Shown here one piece after another: positions 48,672-61,239 of a stretch of 64,000 nucleotides of DNA (position 1 is its first letter; each line of letters starts with the position of its first letter). Position numbers and translations under genes: made by a program. The notes under the pieces are model-generated. The model searched no databases. It was not told the DNA's origin and saw nothing but the letters and a program-made list of their open reading frames with translations. The stretch is from contig CANTUV010000012.1 of NCBI GenBank assembly GCA_947685225.1, positions 1,116,001 through 1,180,000 of the forward strand, written 5' to 3'. The DNA comes from Garcia nutans. Lineage: Eukaryota; Streptophyta; Magnoliopsida; Malpighiales; Euphorbiaceae.

Positions 48672-51501
48672 AATTTGCTTATATTAAGACTTAATTTATA
48701 CAACTTTCACCACTTATCTCGTGGTTAGCTTTGATAGCATATAAAAATTACATAAATTTTTAAAGTGTTAGACTAAATATATATGAGTGACTATATAAAT
48801 GGGGTTGAATCCTCATCTTATATAAAATCAATCAACTTGTGTTAAAACTCAATCTATATAACTTATATACCACTATCTTTTATTATCTATTCCCAATGTA
48901 GGAGTATTTATATTTCCCAGCAATATATATATATATATATATATATAACTGGTATCCTTAATTCAATAATTAAAATGAGTCCGTTCAAATTAAATTAATT
49001 AAGAATAAATTAAATAAGAACAGTAAAAAAATTATGGAATTATTTAGTTCATTATTTTGTAGAATGTGCAATTAATAATGATCTAATCTATCTAAAACTG
49101 ATTTCAAATAATTTGTTGTTTTATATGATTCATAGTTGGTCTAAAATGATAACTAAATTTATTTAGACAGTATTGAATCGGGTATTTATGTAAATTTATT
49201 TTCCACACCTTTTTATAATTTTGATGTGGAATTTTTTTTCTCCTATTTGTGGCTTGCTAATTTAATCTTTTCAGACTAACAAATCATCTGACTAAATTGT
49301 TTCACGTTATAATATATGTAATTCTTATATAAGAAGTACATTCTCATAGTTGAGAAATTATACAAATATACAACGGTAATCCTAAGCACACATTTTAATC
49401 AGCGGCGAATTCAGAAAAAAAAAAAAAAAAAAGGTGAGGTCCATACATTGAACTTAAACATTAAAAATAAATAACATTATATTTATACAGAAATACATTA
49501 AAGCTAAAAATTAAATACTTTAATGATCTTTTACTCTTGTTTTATGAAGCACTATAATAGAAGATAGTAAGTCGCAATATTATTTTTGTTGAATGGTAAA
49601 AGAGTTTTAGTTGTTTAATAAAACTTTTTTATTTTCTTTATATCTGGTTTTCCCACAGTTTTTCTCAAATAAATTTCTGGTTTGAATTTTTTTTTTCTAG
49701 TTTTGGCTATTTTATGGTCTTTTTTGTTCTTCACCTTCACAATGGTTTGATCTAATTCTAAGGTTGTATTCTTATAGTGTTTTTTGGTTGACATAGATTT
49801 TGTATATGAAGCATCCTGATCCATGTAAGATGGTGTTTCACAATTTTTGGTATTGTTTCCCATATTTCTCTTCTTGATGAAGAGTTTATGGTGTTCATAA
49901 TGAAAGCTAAAGGTCAAGTGGATAGAATAAATCTATTGGCTTTGTACTTTCCTTTTCTGAGTATCGAAACTCAGTTGCAATTATTAGGCATACATCGTCA
50001 TACAAAGCCTAATTTGAAGTATTGTTTCTGAAAGTCGTTTTGCTCCTCAAAGTCTCAATTTTTTTTTGCATTTAGTGTTTGTCAGCTGGTTTTGAAGCTC
50101 TGGTCCTTAGTACTAAAATTCTATCTTAGTTTACTGCTTCTCCGCTTCTATTTGAAATGTATGCATTAGTGTTACCATAGAATGACCTCCTCAGTAGATC
50201 AAGAGGAGATCAGAAAATCACGAATAAAACAAAGTTTATGATCAATTGACCTTAAGTCCCGCAAGCCAAGGAAAAGTTAAGCAAGAGCCAAGGAATCCAC
50301 TCTTTTGCTAGCTTAAATATGCTTAATTTGTGTAATTTTTTTTTATTTTGAAGCTTCACTATCTCAGGTTATAAGAGGTTTAGTAAGAACTGAATGTATT
50401 GGTTTACCATTTTTTAGATATAAATAAAATTTTTCCGGCGGTGCCGCCCGCCTTTATAAAAAAAAAAAAAAGAATGACCTTCTCTTTTTGTTCTAGACTT
50501 GTTGGGGTGTTTAATCACTCCAACCCTTTTTTTTTTTTTTTTTTTTTGCAACATTTGCTTTCATAATAATAAAACTCTTTTATTATGAAAAAGAGGAAAA
50601 AAAAAACAAAACAAAAAAAATTACAAAGGTTGTCTAAAACTTACAAAGCAAGTTGTGGAATTGTAATAACTTTGAAAAATTGATAAAAGTGACAAGCCGA
50701 ATGTCTTCCTGGAGTCAAACTTGCCAGAGAAGTAAAACCCACTAAAGTTGTCTCTTATTTGGTGGATTATGTACGAAGTAGTGTACCACTAAGAAGCTGT
50801 TAATTAGGCCCTCGAAATTCTAATTAACTTTTGACCTTCTTTTTATTATTATATATTTGTATCGTGTGTTAAACTTATAAATTTTATAATTCGGTATAAA
50901 TAGAAAAAATTATAAATATAAATTTAAAAATATTTTAAAAATTAAATATATAAAAAACCGGATCATGAATCAATCAAATTAGATTAACCAAGAATCAAAG
51001 ATTGATCTAAATCTGAAATATTTTAACAATCGAATATATAAAAATTTATTCTGAATCATTGAAATGGATGAAATAATTTTAATAGCATAAATATTAAGTT
51101 ATTTTTTAATAAAAAAATTTAAAAAAAGTGACATCTAACTTAATATAAATATTTAAATTATTAAAATTTATCATAAATTTTAAAATTTTAAATTCATTTA
51201 TTATATTTATTAGATTTAATACGTAATGTTTTTGAATTAATAATATATATTTTTATTTTTTAAAATTTTATTTTTAAAATTTTTAGTAAATATATATAAA
51301 TATAAATATATTCATAATATTATTAAATTATTAAATTTAAATCAATCCAATTAAACTAAATAAAATATGAATCAATCATCAATCTAATTTTATATTCGAT
51401 CCAATTTTAATAACATTGCTTATAATTAAACTAACTAATTATCTTATGCCTTTCTTTTAAGTTTGAATTTCACATTTGATTAATGTATCTAAAACTATAG
51501 A
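48670..51501. other. Intergenic, repeat-derived DNA
   Basis: No recognised gene. A minus-strand 100-codon Lys-rich frame at 49615-49917 has no family resemblance. GCGGCGAATTCAG at 49402 and TCCGGCGGTGCCGCCCGCC at 50434 followed by poly-A look like TE ends. Poly-A/T tracts are common. Confidence 0.5.
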
Positions 51502-53154
51502 CTTAATATATTATTCGCTCTTTAAACTTAGCAATATTAATTATTTTATCCTTCATACTGTTTCATTAACCCCTTTAACACCTTAATTGGATATTTTCAT
51601 AACTTTTTAACTCTTAATTTCATAATAGATAAATATTGGCGTGTGAAGTTCAAACGTTCGTCAAAACATATATCAGATGCCACATGGAAAAAAAAGGCTT
51701 TCCCACATCATAAAAATCAAAATTTTCTCCAAAAATAAAGAATAAAATATATAGAAATAAAAATAGTGGATTTTTCTACTAAAATTCAGAGAAGCCAGAG
51801 ATTTCATAGTCATCTCCTTTTTTTTTACCTCTGGGCGGCATAGAAGAGAAAAGCTAAGAACAACCAATTTCTTTCTTCTCACACTCTGGGCGGTGTAGAA
51901 TCAGTGAAATGCTATTCATATGGATTTACAGAGGAGTCCACTCCTGCTTATATTTCTGGAGTTTGGGACCGCTACCAATGGCGGTGGCTGTGCCTGTGTA
52001 TGAAGGCAGTCAAAGATGAGGTTTTGAGATGTGATAGGCTTATTTCTACTGAAGAAGCTTTAAATAGGCACATCAATTTCTGCAGCAAGTTTCGGTCTTC
52101 GAGTCTCTAAATCAAACAGAGCATCATATTTTTGTCATGTCTAGAATTCTTCGCCGGAGTTTCGATTTTCCAAGATCTCTTCTTTCAAATTCAAGCAGTG
52201 TTTTGCCAGATCTTGATGTTAAAAATATTAAAGGGTCAGCATTGGTTCGATCAGAGTGTTGATTTTTTTTTCACTAAGGTTAAAGAGAATTTAGTTTCAA
52301 AGATTTTCGTAGCACAAGTTCTGTACATAAAATCAATCTTGTTATGATATAATATGTTAATATTAGGTTATTTTCAATTTTTTTCTTGATCTTTTTTCTT
52401 CATTTCTTGAAAGTTCCATTTATTACAATGGTTTTTTTTTTATTATAAAATTTATTAAATTTAAAAAGGCTTCCTCTATTTCTCTTTGTTTTAGTTTCTT
52501 GCTTTCTCTGTTTTTCTCTGTTTTAGTTATTAGGTACTCTATTTTTCTTTTCTGTTTTTGTGCGTTTTCAAAGCTAATTTCTTTTGTTCTTGCTTGTAGA
52601 AAGTTATTGTTGTTGCCTTTAACAATTAATCAGCAGTGATGTAGTGTTGGTTATAATTAGAGAAGCTTCAGATTTTGGTATGGCAGAAGAAAATAATGTC
52701 TAATAATTAAGGATTTTACTTCAATTTGCAGAAATAAGTGAATATTCTTCTTGATTACAAGAAAATGAGAGAAATTTGCAATCATTAGGAGAAAGAGCAA
52801 AGAAGAAATGGCTTCTTGTGGATTTGGATTTGGGTTTGGATAAAGAGAAAGAAGAAGAAGAAGAAGAAGAAGAAGAAGGAGAGATTAGCAGAGGATAGAG
52901 CAACGGCCATTTTTTTTTATTTTTTTATTTAAATAAAATTGAAGGGTATTTTTAACTTTTCTTAATATATATCAGTAGTTTTAATTATATTCACCTGCTA
53001 TTGGAGAGTAAAATATAAATATTTTGCCATATCAATAATTAAGAGTTAAATTATTATAAAAATAATAAATTTAAAAAGCAAAATAGTTAATCGAATAATA
53101 GAGATAATAAAATGACTAATGTTACCAAATTAGAGAGACAATATATATATTAAG
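51502..53154. mobile_element. MULE-like element with long terminal inverted repeats
   Basis: The left end (51502 to about 51625) and right end (about 53030-53154) are imperfect inverted repeats of roughly 120 bp: CTTAATATATTATTCGCTC against the reverse complement CTTAATATATATATTGTCTC, then TTAATTATTTTAT against TTAGTCATTTTAT, and TTTAACTCTTAATT in both. Long TIRs are typical of Mutator-like elements. The less AT-rich interior holds short frames (for example 51904-52110) and a (GAA)n tract at 52848-52880 but no transposase, so it may be non-autonomous with captured DNA. I see no clear 9-bp target duplication. Confidence 0.6.
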
Positions 53155-56100
53155 TTAAAATTATGCGATCTTTATATTGTTATAGATATGCTTGTATGTT
53201 TTAGGTTAAAAATATATTATTCACTTTAAAATTAAGATTTGAAAAAAAAAAAAGAGAAAAATTTTCATAGATACAATAAATTAGAACTATTTTTGCTAAT
53301 ATATTTAGAATTTTTAATACACTAAATAATTTGTCTATTTACAAGAGATTTAGATAGTTAATTACCAACAGTGTCGGAATCAGGTGGAGTCGTGTAGGGT
53401 CATACGATCTTCTCTGACTGGCTGGCCGGAAGCTGGCATAAGTAAGTTGGAAGTATGACCTCCCTCTCCTCTGGCCGCCCGCTGCAACAAAGCCTCCTTT
53501 GCCGCTGTAACGGTAGAAATTTTACCTCCCCTTTATATAGTTATTGGTTTCACCACTGATTACCAACTAGCTAGGACCTAGGGGATGTTTAAACAGAAAA
53601 TTCTATTATGAACCAGGTATGTGCGCTCAATAAGTCATAATATAATATAATAGGCATATGATTTATTATCACTCTTTCAGTAGTAATTTATTATTAGTTG
53701 AGTATATACACGTCCAATAAGCATGTATAATATTTTCCACGTTAAATAGAAAAATCCTCCACTTTGTGATTTCAACAGCATGTGGCACCCACTAAAACAA
53801 AGACAAAGATATGGTGCAAAAAAAAAAAGGACTGATGAAATCTCAAAATTAGTTGAAAGAAAAAGGTCAAACATGAAAAAAGAAAAAATAAATAAAAAGA
53901 AGAAGAGAAGAAAGAAGAAATAAGAAAAGCTTTATTGATGAGAAAACACAGAACATATCGTATGATAGCATGTAAGTTGCTTTTCCTGTTTCATAGCAAT
54001 GCCAATTTCATTTCTTCTAATTCGTTTTGAATCATTTTTTACTGTATAAGACCAACCTTCTTTAAAAAAAAAAGAAAATAACATAAAATATTTTTTTAAA
54101 ATTTTATTTTTATTGTTTTTATTTTTTTTTTATAATTTCACACTTTCAAATTTATAAAAATATTTATTCTTTTATATTCTTACGACATACACTGAAGATA
54201 TATTTAATATATATCAAAACTATAGTAAAAATAAGTCATATTTTTTAAAATTTTTTATTTGTATAGTATATTTATAAATTTTTATATGTAAAGTATATAT
54301 ATGATTTGTTTCTAAGTTGTTTTTATAAATTTTCAAAAAGAAAGGATAAATATAGCCAAGTTATTTTTATAAATTTTTCATAATTTTGGATGGGTACGAA
54401 GTTATAGTTAGTCCCCCCTTAGTAATAATACAAAAAAGAAATCAAGTTGGATTTAAATATTAAATAAAAAATATATTATTTTAAGTTAATTTTTTTAATA
54501 CAAAATAAATTTGTATTAATAAATTAAAAAGTATATCTATAATATATAAATAAAATTATATAATTTTACAGTGCATAAAATATATTATAATTGAAGTTAC
54601 TGAATCTACTTGAAGTTCTTCGGTGTAAAAAGTAAATAATGGTAATATACTGTTGATAATCTAACTTTCAATGATATATTTATTCATATGTCAATTGTAG
54701 AAAAATATAGAATCATTTTTATATAAAAGGGACACCTCCATTAAAAAAATGACAAATTTCCATTAAAAAGAACAAATCTCCATAGATAAGGATAAACTTC
54801 CATAATAAAAATTTTAATTTTATTCAATTTTATTTTAAAAAAATAAAAATAAAAATAAAATAAGAATAATAATAAGAATAAATATTAAATTTTATATTTA
54901 TGTTAATTTAAAATTTTATTTTAAAGATAGACTATAAATAAAACACAAAATACTAAGAAAAAGATAAACATTAAATTTTATATTTATGTTAATTTAAAAT
55001 TTTATTTTAAAGATAGACTATAAATAAAACACAAAATACTAAGAAAAAGATAAACATTAAATTTTATATCCATATTATCAAAAATTATTTTAAAAATAAA
55101 TTAAAACCAAAAATATATAATTAAGTAAAAATAAACAAAAATTTAAAATTAGATAAAAAATAAAAGATAATAAAAATAAATAAAACTGTTATCGTCAAGA
55201 GATTAGCAGCAATCTCACTCTCAAATTAATATATATATATATACATATAAATTCGAAAAAAAGGTGGTCACCTTGTGTGCTATTTAGTAATAAGATTATT
55301 ATTAAGTTAATTTATTTTCAAAATAAATTATTGAAATTTAAACTCAAATTTTTATAATTTAAAAAAATGGAGATTTTTTTTAAACTTTTCTAGACTTTCT
55401 CTTGCCATATTTAAAAATAAATAAAAAGGAATTTTGGTGGCATCTAAATAAATATCATCATTAATGAAAATAAATATATATTCGTCCGATAGAATAATTA
55501 ATTTCGTCAGAAAAAAAAGTCGGCAGATGAATATCTCATGCCAAAATAATATCAAGCACATTTTTCTTTTCTAATGTTTATCCGAGGTCGGTCAGCCAAA
55601 AACGATGTCGTTTTATAAGAAAAAATTAAGAAATCTGGTGCACCAGAAAAATGATGAGTTTGTTAACAACCGGACAAGATTTCACCAAAAAGGAGTTTAA
55701 AATTATTATATTTATGCACGCATGACAAACATATGAGAAATGAACCATAAACTAGTGACACATAAGCCACTAGCCATATAACATATCATATATATTTATT
55801 AAAAATCTATACTTATATATTTATTTTTATCATATCATATCACATATATATATATTTTTATTAAAAATCTATACTTATATATTTTGATATTATTTTTTAT
55901 TTTAATATAACATATCATATATATTTATTAAATATTTATAATAACTAATATTAAATATATTAATTAATTTATTAAAATAATGAATGGATTGTAATTTAAA
56001 ATAAATGAAAAAAGTGTATCTATTGAATGTGATATATATAATTTATGAACACGTGAAATTTATTTGAATTCATAAAAAATAAATCTCACAAATACAAAAT

Positions 56101-56219
56101 AAAATATATACAAAATGATTTGAGAAATATAAAAAAATAATTACAATAATAATAGATGATAATTTTATTTTATTTTATTTTTTGTTATTCTGAAATTCAA
56201 TGAAGAGGATTGTAATTTA
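53155..56219. other. AT-rich intergenic DNA
   Basis: No supported gene. A GC-richer TE-like patch lies at 53370-53530 (GCTGGCCGGAAGCTGG, TGGCCGCCCGCTGC). A duplicated ATATATTTATTAAAAATCTATACTTATATAT motif lies near 55790-55880. The 86-bp tandem repeat is listed separately. Confidence 0.5.
54885..55070. repeat. 86-bp tandem duplication
   Basis: GATAGACTATAAATAAAACAC occurs at 54926 and 55012 within near-identical 86-bp units ending AAGATAAACATTAAATTTTA. Confidence 0.88.
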
Positions 56220-57197
56220 CGCTATGTTTGAGATGGGTAAAATAGAAGTAGACAAAGGTTAAAGAAGGTGAGAGATGCTAAATTTTGATGTTTGAGAAGT
56301 GCATAAACTAAGGTAGAAAGTTTTATAAGATGGAGGATTAAAAACTCTTATTTTTTAAAAGAAATGTTAACACTATTTTAAGGTGTTAGGGAGTGTTATA
56401 ATTTTTCCCCATTTTATCCTTACATTATATTTTTTTTATTACATTTTATCTTGTTTTACTATCATATAAAAAATATTTTAATCAATTAATATTTAACTTT
56501 ATTTTCACCTACCTTCTAATAAAATAATATAAGACATTGGGAAAAAAATCAAATATTATGAGACTATAAAATATTTATTTTATCTTATCATACTGATTTT
56601 CCAAATACAAAAAAAAATAATATTTTATGTTATTTTATTTTAGGAGTGTAAATTATTCAATTTTAATCGAAAAATCGAATCAAATCGATGAAATTTGATT
56701 TTGTTATTTTGGTAATAGATAATTTGATTTTTTATTCAATTTCATTTTTAGTTTAAAAATATTATCGATTTTTGGTTTTCGATTCAATTATCTTAAAATT
56801 AATATCTGAAATAATTAACCAATTTTTTATTTATTAATTATTAAATATATTTTTAGTAATAATATATGATTTATTATAAGTTTTTTTTATTATTAATATT
56901 TAATATTTTTAGTAATAAATATTATTTTTATTTTTATTCTTACATTAATATATATAAATTGATAATATTTAGCTTATAAATTATTATTATTCGGCTAATT
57001 TTGTTCTAACCAAAAACCAAACAAAAAATATTTAATTCACTTTGGTGTAATTATATATTATTATTTTACTAATTTTAATTCAATTCGGTTATTATTTTAG
57101 ATATTTTAAAAATTTCTGTCAATATAAATTTCAGATAGATTAACTAAATATTCATCCTTGTTTTACTCTATTTTTTCAACTTCGTCCAAGCATAGTG
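56220..57197. mobile_element. PIF/Harbinger-like MITE with TTA target duplication
   Basis: Left CGCTATGTTTGAGATGGG and right reverse complement CACTATGCTTGGACGAAG are inverted ends. TTA flanks both sides (56217-56219 and 57198-57200), the Harbinger-type target. There is no transposase. A second element is nested inside. Confidence 0.65.
56641..57160. mobile_element. hAT-like MITE nested in the Harbinger-like MITE
   Basis: Left TAGGAGTGTAAATTATTC and right reverse complement CAAGGATGAATATTTAG are weak inverted ends with subterminal AATCGAAAAATCGAATC. Flanks TTTTATTT and TTTTACTC are a degenerate 8-bp duplication. Confidence 0.5.
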
Positions 57198-58038
57198 TTA
57201 AACTTTCAAACTCTTACAACTTTTTTTTTTGTACATGAAAATTCATTAAAGCAGAATTTTTACGTAATTTTTTTATTATAAAAATTAAATTATTTTTTCC
57301 ACCAATAATATATATAGTATATGAATAATTATACTAATAATTATATAAAAAAATCTCAAAAAAGAGAAATAACTCACAATAAACACACTTAAATATTAAT
57401 TTTTTTTAACTACAATTTTTTAGACATATAATTAATAGCATAAAATATCATTATAACTATACATCACTATAGCTATTAAATAAATAATATAGAGAATCAA
57501 TTTTATCTATGTTCTCGGATATTATTAAAATAATTTTACTAATTTAAAAAAAATAAAAAAATATAGAAGAAAAAAAAATTAAAATCTTACAGAAAATAAG
57601 ATCCCTCCTCCCTTAGTTATATTTATCTAAATTTAATTAAGAGACGAAGAGTCTTATTTATAATTTAAGGACTCCTTCACCATATCCTATATTTTTTCAT
57701 GTGGGATTGAAAAAAAGGGCCAAAAACAATATTTTTTTATTTATCAAAATATCAATGAAAAAGGAAAAGGAAAAAAATGTTTTAAAAAAAATATCAACAA
57801 GAAGGGAGAGAGTTGAGCTGATTTTCCTGGTGATTTCCTAAGTGCCAGAATTGATTGGGTATATGTGTCAGTAAGGGACCCTTTTCATGATTTATACATG
57901 CATAACACTCACTCTAACACTAACTGTGAATTGTGGGGCTAGATGCTCTGTTCCTTTTTGGATGTGCCCTCTGTTTGTTCTTTCTTTTGGTTATTAATTA
58001 ATAATAATCAAATTGATAATAACATTAATTTTTTTCTT

Positions 58039-58047
58039 TATAAATAG
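58039..58047 (+). promoter_or_regulatory. TATA box of TLP2
   Basis: TATAAATAG, identical to the TLP1 box, but about 540 bp before the ATG. This implies a long leader or a second promoter nearer the gene. Confidence 0.65.
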
Positions 58048-58347
58048 AGGTGTCATATAGCTGATGATTGAGATTCTCTAACACCATCACCACCGCCTCC
58101 TCCACCACCACCACTCACTTACCTTTGCCTCACTCCATCCACTCCCTCTTTCAGAAAAAAATAGACAGAAAGAAAGAGAGAGTGGAGACTTATTATAATC
58201 TTGAAAAATTTCATTTCCGCTAAATTTTTTTTATGGGTGTTCGCCATTTCTTTTCTTTTCTTGCTATCTATCCTTATTCTTCTCCTTCCTCTTTCTTTGA
58301 TTATCTCTTTTTCATTGCACAATTCCAAGAAATGTATCACCATTTCC

Positions 58348-58586
58348 ATGCTCTGTTTCACTAAGCATACATAACAAAAACAAGAGTCCTGAAAATAAAC
58401 CCATTCCATTCTCTGTTTCACTAAGCATTCAAAACAAAAACAGAGTCCTTGAAATATAAACCAATTCTTGAAAAATTAAGGAAAGAAAGGTAATAAATTT
58501 CTTGTTCTTGCGCCAGCAAAAACAGAGTCTTGAAAAAGGGTATTGTTTTCTTGTTCTTGCACTAACAAAAACAGAGTTTCTTGAAC
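58348..58586 (+). repeat. Two successive tandem duplications in the TLP2 leader
   Basis: CTCTGTTTCACTAAGCAT recurs at 58351 and 58411 (60-bp period, each followed by AACAAAAACA and AGAGTCCT). TTCTTGTTCTTGC recurs at about 58500 and 58549 (49-bp period, each followed by AACAGAGT and CTTGAA). The second unit runs into the start codon. Confidence 0.85.
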
Positions 58587-60278
58587 ATGGGTTCTTCATT
58601 CTGCTATTCTTGCACTATATTGCTAAGCTTTGCTCTTCTCTCCATTTTTAAAGGTGAATTTTCGTATTTTACTATTATTATTTCTATGATTTTGCAGCTA
58701 AAATTAGTTGAAATTTGAAATAAATTGTATTAATTTCTATATATAATTTGTGTTTTTCAGGGGCTTCAAGTGCTACATTCACACTTGTTAACAAATGCAA
58801 TTACACAGTATGGCCTGGAATTTATGGCAGTCCAAAATTAGACACAACAGGCTTTGAACTTCCCAAAGGCAGCTCTCGTTCTTTTCAAGCCCCGACAGGT
58901 TGGTCCGGTCGTTTCTGGGGCAGAACTGGCTGCAATTTCGACAATTCCGGCCATGGTTCTTGCTCCACCGCCGACTGTGGTTCCAACCAACTCGAATGCA
59001 ACGGTAATACTGCTACACCGCCAGCTACTTTAGCTGAATTCACACTCGGCTCCGGTTCACAAGATTTCTACGACGTTAGCCTCGTCGACGGCTATAATTT
59101 GCCGATGTTAGTCGAAGTAAATGGAGGCTCTGGTCATTGCGAGTCGACGGGTTGCGTGACAGATCTTAATAGGAAGTGTCCAAATGAGCTTAAAGTCGAA
59201 GGCGCCGCAGCTTGCCGGAGCGCTTGTGATGCGTTTGGAAATCCGGAATACTGCTGTAGCGGCGCGTATAATTCACCGTCTGCTTGTAAACCGTCCACGT
59301 ATTCACAGATGTTTAAAAGCGCGTGTCCAAAATCTTATAGTTATGCCTATGACGACGCTTCAAGTACTTTTACTTGTACTGGTGCTGATTATACTATCAC
59401 ATTTTGCCCTAACATGCCCAGGTAAAAAATTAATTCACGCTAGTGTTAATATATTGCAATTTACGCACAGGAGGAATGGTCCTTTTATATATATATATAT
59501 ATATAATCCGCTGGGATTAGTTCAATGGTCGAGCGACCCAACCCACTACGAGAAGATCGCGGGTTCAAACCCCAATATATATTTTCGGGATTTGAACCTT
59601 TTTAAATAAAATATATATATATATATAAGTACTCGGGGGTGTTGAATATTTTTAAAATTTGAGAGAAATTGTATTACCTTTTAATGAGATTATTTGATGT
59701 TAATCTATAATCTTAAGGGAAATAGTCCTTTTTTTTTTAATTTGAGAATTCGATTTTGGGTCCTGACACTTTTAAAATTTGAAAGAATAGTTATCTTTTA
59801 ATAAGATTTTCTGATATAAATTTAGATTAATTTGCAACCGATATTGAATTATTAGAACTATATATGTAGAAATTTTTTCTTATAACTAATTGGTATTGTT
59901 TTTTATAAATTAAAAATAAATTAATTTCATCTTTTTCCCAATTTAGATATCAATTGTAATATCGATGTTTCAAAATAGAAATAAAATTTCAACGTATAAA
60001 ATGTGTGTCACATAATTTGTATTTGATTTTGAGTTAAAATATGCGGTGGGTGCAGTCTAAAATCTGCAAGAGATTTATCTCCGAAAACATCAGAGACAGA
60101 CGATGGAGGATCGACGGAATCAGGAGCATCACAGGCAGCTGGAACGGCAGTACAAGAGGCAGAATTAGCAAGTTCATGGCTAGCAAGTTTAGCTACAGGA
60201 GATTCAACAAGAAGCAATACTCTTTCACTTGTAAAAATTGCAATTATTTTAATAGTCACAACTCTCATTCAATTGTAG
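58587..60278 (+). CDS. Thaumatin-like protein (PR-5 family) with C-terminal anchor-like tail
   Basis: Three exons: 58587-58653, 58761-59421, 60056-60278, GT-AG, giving 316 aa. Residues 1 to about 26 are a signal peptide (MGSSFCYSCTILLSFALLSI), and the mature part starts ATFTLVNKC. Thaumatin-family landmarks are NYTVWPG, the R of FWGRTGC, the STADC and LEC region, LAEFTLG, DFYDVSLVDGYNLPM, CRSACDAFGNPEYCC, and YSYAYDD ... FTC ... TFCP. There are 16 cysteines and the REDDD residues, as in typical PR-5 proteins, which act outside the cell in defence. Exon 3 adds about 75 residues: an acidic Ser/Thr/Ala-rich spacer and an apolar terminus (SLVKIAIILIVTTLIQL), so GPI or membrane anchoring is likely. 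The intron phases equal those of TLP1. Intron 2 contains a tRNA-like SINE. Ending at the TAA in the donor site would give a false, shorter protein. Confidence 0.94.
59507..59574 (+). mobile_element. tRNA-derived SINE head in TLP2 intron 2
   Basis: A-box-like GGATTAGTTCAATGGTCG at 59514-59531 and a B box GGGTTCAAACCCC at 59561-59573 have tRNA-like spacing. They are flanked by TATATA tracts. It is not a plausible functional tRNA because the acceptor ends do not pair. Confidence 0.6.
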
Positions 60279-60965
60279 CTTAGTGTCTCTCTCTCGAAAT
60301 GTTTGCTTTTGTCAATTGGCAAACTTTGAAAGAAAGAAAAAGGAAAGAAAGTGAGAGAAAAGGAATCAATAACATTCGGACCAACCAATCAACATTTGTA
60401 AGAGACTTATAATTCCAAATAATGCATATTTAATGTTTAACACATCATGGTATTTAATATGTAAAGCATATTAATTATTCTAGAAATATAATTTTTTTCT
60501 TTTTTTTTTAATTTCCTTTTTGTCTTTGCATATATATATATATATATATATATACACCAAGGACGTTGAAAGTTAGCTTAAAGCAAAAGAATCATTCAAG
60601 AAAGTGAAAAAAAAAATTAAAAAAAGGGAAAGAAAACAAAGTGCATGAGATTATTTTCATTTAGATGATTATTTAAAAACAAAGTGTAAATATTTGATGT
60701 AAATAATTAAACACTTGATGTGAAAGGCCACTTTAAAAGAATCCCAAGCTTTGAGGTTTTATGTGTAAAAGTTTATTTTATACTGAAAATGTAAAGTGAC
60801 CTAAATTATTTAAATTGAATTATTGTTTATATAATTTTTATAATATATAATCAATATAAATTCTATTCACACCAATTTCTTGCTTTTCTTTGTGTGATTT
60901 AATGCTAAATGGTTTCACATTATCTTTTTTTTTTTGCTTTACCTTATTTTGCAATAAAAAAAGTA

Positions 60966-61239
60966 TTCATTTCGTCTCGGTTAGAATGTCAAAAAAATAA
61001 AATAAAATAAAATTATCACTTTATATAATTAAAAAAAATTAATTAATTTTTTTTCATTATATTCTTATTATTTATGAGTTAATTAATGATATAAGAGTAT
61101 AATAATTTTAAAATTAATAAATTAATAAAATATATTTTAATCCATTTAAAATAATTTTATATAATATTTAATAAATTTAATGATTTTCTAAATAAATGAA
61201 TATGAATTTAAGAAGTTAATTTCATTAAAACGGAAATAG
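60966..61239. mobile_element. Stowaway-like MITE, 274 bp
   Basis: Left TTCATTTCGTCTCGGTTAGAATG and right reverse complement CTATTTCCGTTTTAATGAA, bounded by TA at 60964-60965 and 61240-61241. Confidence 0.72.
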
